64,000 bases of DNA, taken from positions 186,001 through 250,000 of the forward strand of contig WHVA01000081.1 of assembly GCA_015179125.1 (NCBI GenBank). The letters are read 5' to 3'. The notes below the pieces were generated by a model. That model saw only the letters and a program-made list of their open reading frames with translations, did not search any database and was not told the DNA's origin. Below are positions 63,251 to 64,000 of the stretch, one piece after another. The DNA comes from Gautieria morchelliformis (Eukaryota > Basidiomycota > Agaricomycetes > Gomphales > Gomphaceae). Position 1 is the first letter of the stretch. Each line of letters opens with the position of its first letter. The position numbers and the translations under genes were made by a program.

Positions 63251-63738
63251 TGTTAGCAACTAGGGGTTATGGCAGGGAAGGTTCGGTAGAGTTCTTAGAA
63301 AGCTAGAATCAAATATACTCTCTCAGTGAATTTATTGTCACTGATATATTAATATAATACCTAGAATCAAATATACTACATGATTTTCAGTCAACATGCT
63401 ATGTAAATATGAAAGATACTACTCGCCTCTCTCAGTGAATTTATTGTCACTGAGAGAGGAGTACAATCCTGTCTCAGAAGGCATATACGTGCACCCGGCC
63501 CTTTAGCGCCCAAGGGCTCGCGCGTCGAAGTCATTTCAAACTCCGCTGGGTGCAGCCGCCTGTGAAAATAGAAATAACAGAATGAAATGGAGAGGTAGAG
63601 AGTGACTGGAAATTTTCGAAAATAATCAGAGAAATGAATGCATGGTACAAGAACAATGTGAGAAAGAATTGGAACACCATACAGTAAACCGAACATATTA
63701 TGCTTGATTTTGGTGCAGGAGCATAAATGCACCCAACA
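63251..63738 (-). repeat. Copia D 5' LTR
   Basis: 488 bp on minus, TGTTGGGTGC at 63738 to GTTGCTAACA at 63251. Related to the copia A/C LTRs over its first part but with a different tail (tatatttgattctagc...). Contains the same 12-bp stem with a different loop (63425-63460). Its tail also occurs at 26837-26903. Confidence 0.82.
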
Positions 63739-63856
63739 GTGCAGTGAAACAAAATGTACGCAAGCAATACGCTTCAATGTGATAGCTCATGTGGCGAATA
63801 GGTGAGTATGATTGACTGACTATCTACTGTGTACACGGCTGCTATTTAACTGATGC
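63739..63856. other. Short flank
   Basis: 118 bp between copia D and the next element. Nothing recognised. Confidence 0.3.
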
Positions 63857-63934
63857 ATGTACGAGGACGTCCCAATGGTCGATGTTCCCCCACCTGAGGA
63901 CAAGGACCTGGATGCCGAGATCTATGGGGATTAG
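63857..63934 (+). CDS. C-terminal tail of a gypsy third-ORF-like protein
   Basis: A 25-codon frame (MYEDVPMVDVPPPEDKDLDA then EIYGD-stop) sits 22 bp before a polypurine tract and LTR start. It resembles the acidic, Pro-rich ends of the third ORFs in G1, G5 and G6 (MDDLYE-type). The upstream part is not visible, so this is probably a truncated element continuing past the right edge as an LTR. Confidence 0.4.
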   Translation: MYEDVPMVDVPPPEDKDLDAEIYGD

Positions 63935-63956
63935 AGTTCTCCATAGTGGGGGAGGG

Positions 63957-64000
63957 TGTAAATACATATATTTACCTGTATTGCCGTGAGGCAATACATA
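63957..64000 (+). repeat. Start of a gypsy-type 3' LTR, runs off the window
   Basis: gtgggggaggg polypurine tract (63946-63956) followed by TGTAAATACATATATTTACC. The terminus and tract match the G1 family; the rest differs. Confidence 0.6.

Overview
The window is nuclear DNA of a filamentous basidiomycete, most likely an Agaricomycete. Host genes carry many short introns of about 50-60 bp with GTNNGT and YAG ends. One locus is a C2-NACHT STAND receptor of the kind expanded in mushroom-forming fungi. Most of the sequence is nested Ty3/gypsy and Ty1/copia retrotransposons and their solo LTRs. Species assignment is not possible from sequence alone. REGION 1 (1-10.8 kb) is a gene-dense host block: a partial gene with a basic KRKRR cluster (-), an OPT-family oligopeptide transporter (-), cytosolic methionyl-tRNA synthetase with a C-terminal WHEP-like domain (+), an alpha/beta hydrolase (-), a histidine-acid phosphatase/phytase with an N-terminal membrane anchor (-), and a small two-exon hypothetical gene next to an in-frame 18-bp minisatellite. 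REGION 2 (10.8-15.7 kb) has no recognisable host gene and holds LTR-like repeats. REGION 3 (15.7-26.9 kb) is a Ty3/gypsy chromovirus-like element (G1, +) with a long pol ORF and an unusual third ORF downstream of pol. Its 3' LTR is cut by a young Ty1/copia element (copia A, +). REGION 4 (26.9-29.9 kb) is a C2-NACHT STAND (NLR-like) pseudogene on the minus strand. Its middle segment (28044-29339) is inverted and lies exactly between two perfect inverted copies of a 14-bp sequence. This is the most striking object in the window. REGION 5 (30.5-39.6 kb) is a second G1-family element (G2, +: LTR, gag, zinc knuckle, protease, broken pol) whose integrase is split by a 709-bp solo LTR with a perfect 5-bp target duplication, followed by gag and protease of a third gypsy family (G3). 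REGION 6 (39.6-47.7 kb) is DNA-transposon debris (a DDE transposase relic, a 669-bp TIR element with a tRNA-like segment, a 1.1-kb hAT-type non-autonomous element with an 8-bp target duplication) and a minus-strand gypsy protease-RT relic (G4) with roughly 1.03-kb LTRs. REGION 7 (47.7-56.3 kb) is G5 (-), a further G1-family 3' half, and a decayed copia C (-), sister to copia A. REGION 8 (56.3-64 kb) has a long-TIR foldback element, a cluster of TGAGTCA motifs, fragments of a flavodoxin-type reductase and of a STAND-like protein, G6 (-, third ORF plus 3' LTR split by a nested solo LTR), a truncated copia gag with its 5' LTR, and the start of another gypsy-type 3' LTR at the right edge. The conserved third ORF behind pol in G1, G5 and G6 (echoed at the right edge) is the best candidate for an undescribed retroelement component. 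The inverted-repeat-bounded NACHT segment is the best candidate for an undescribed rearrangement.
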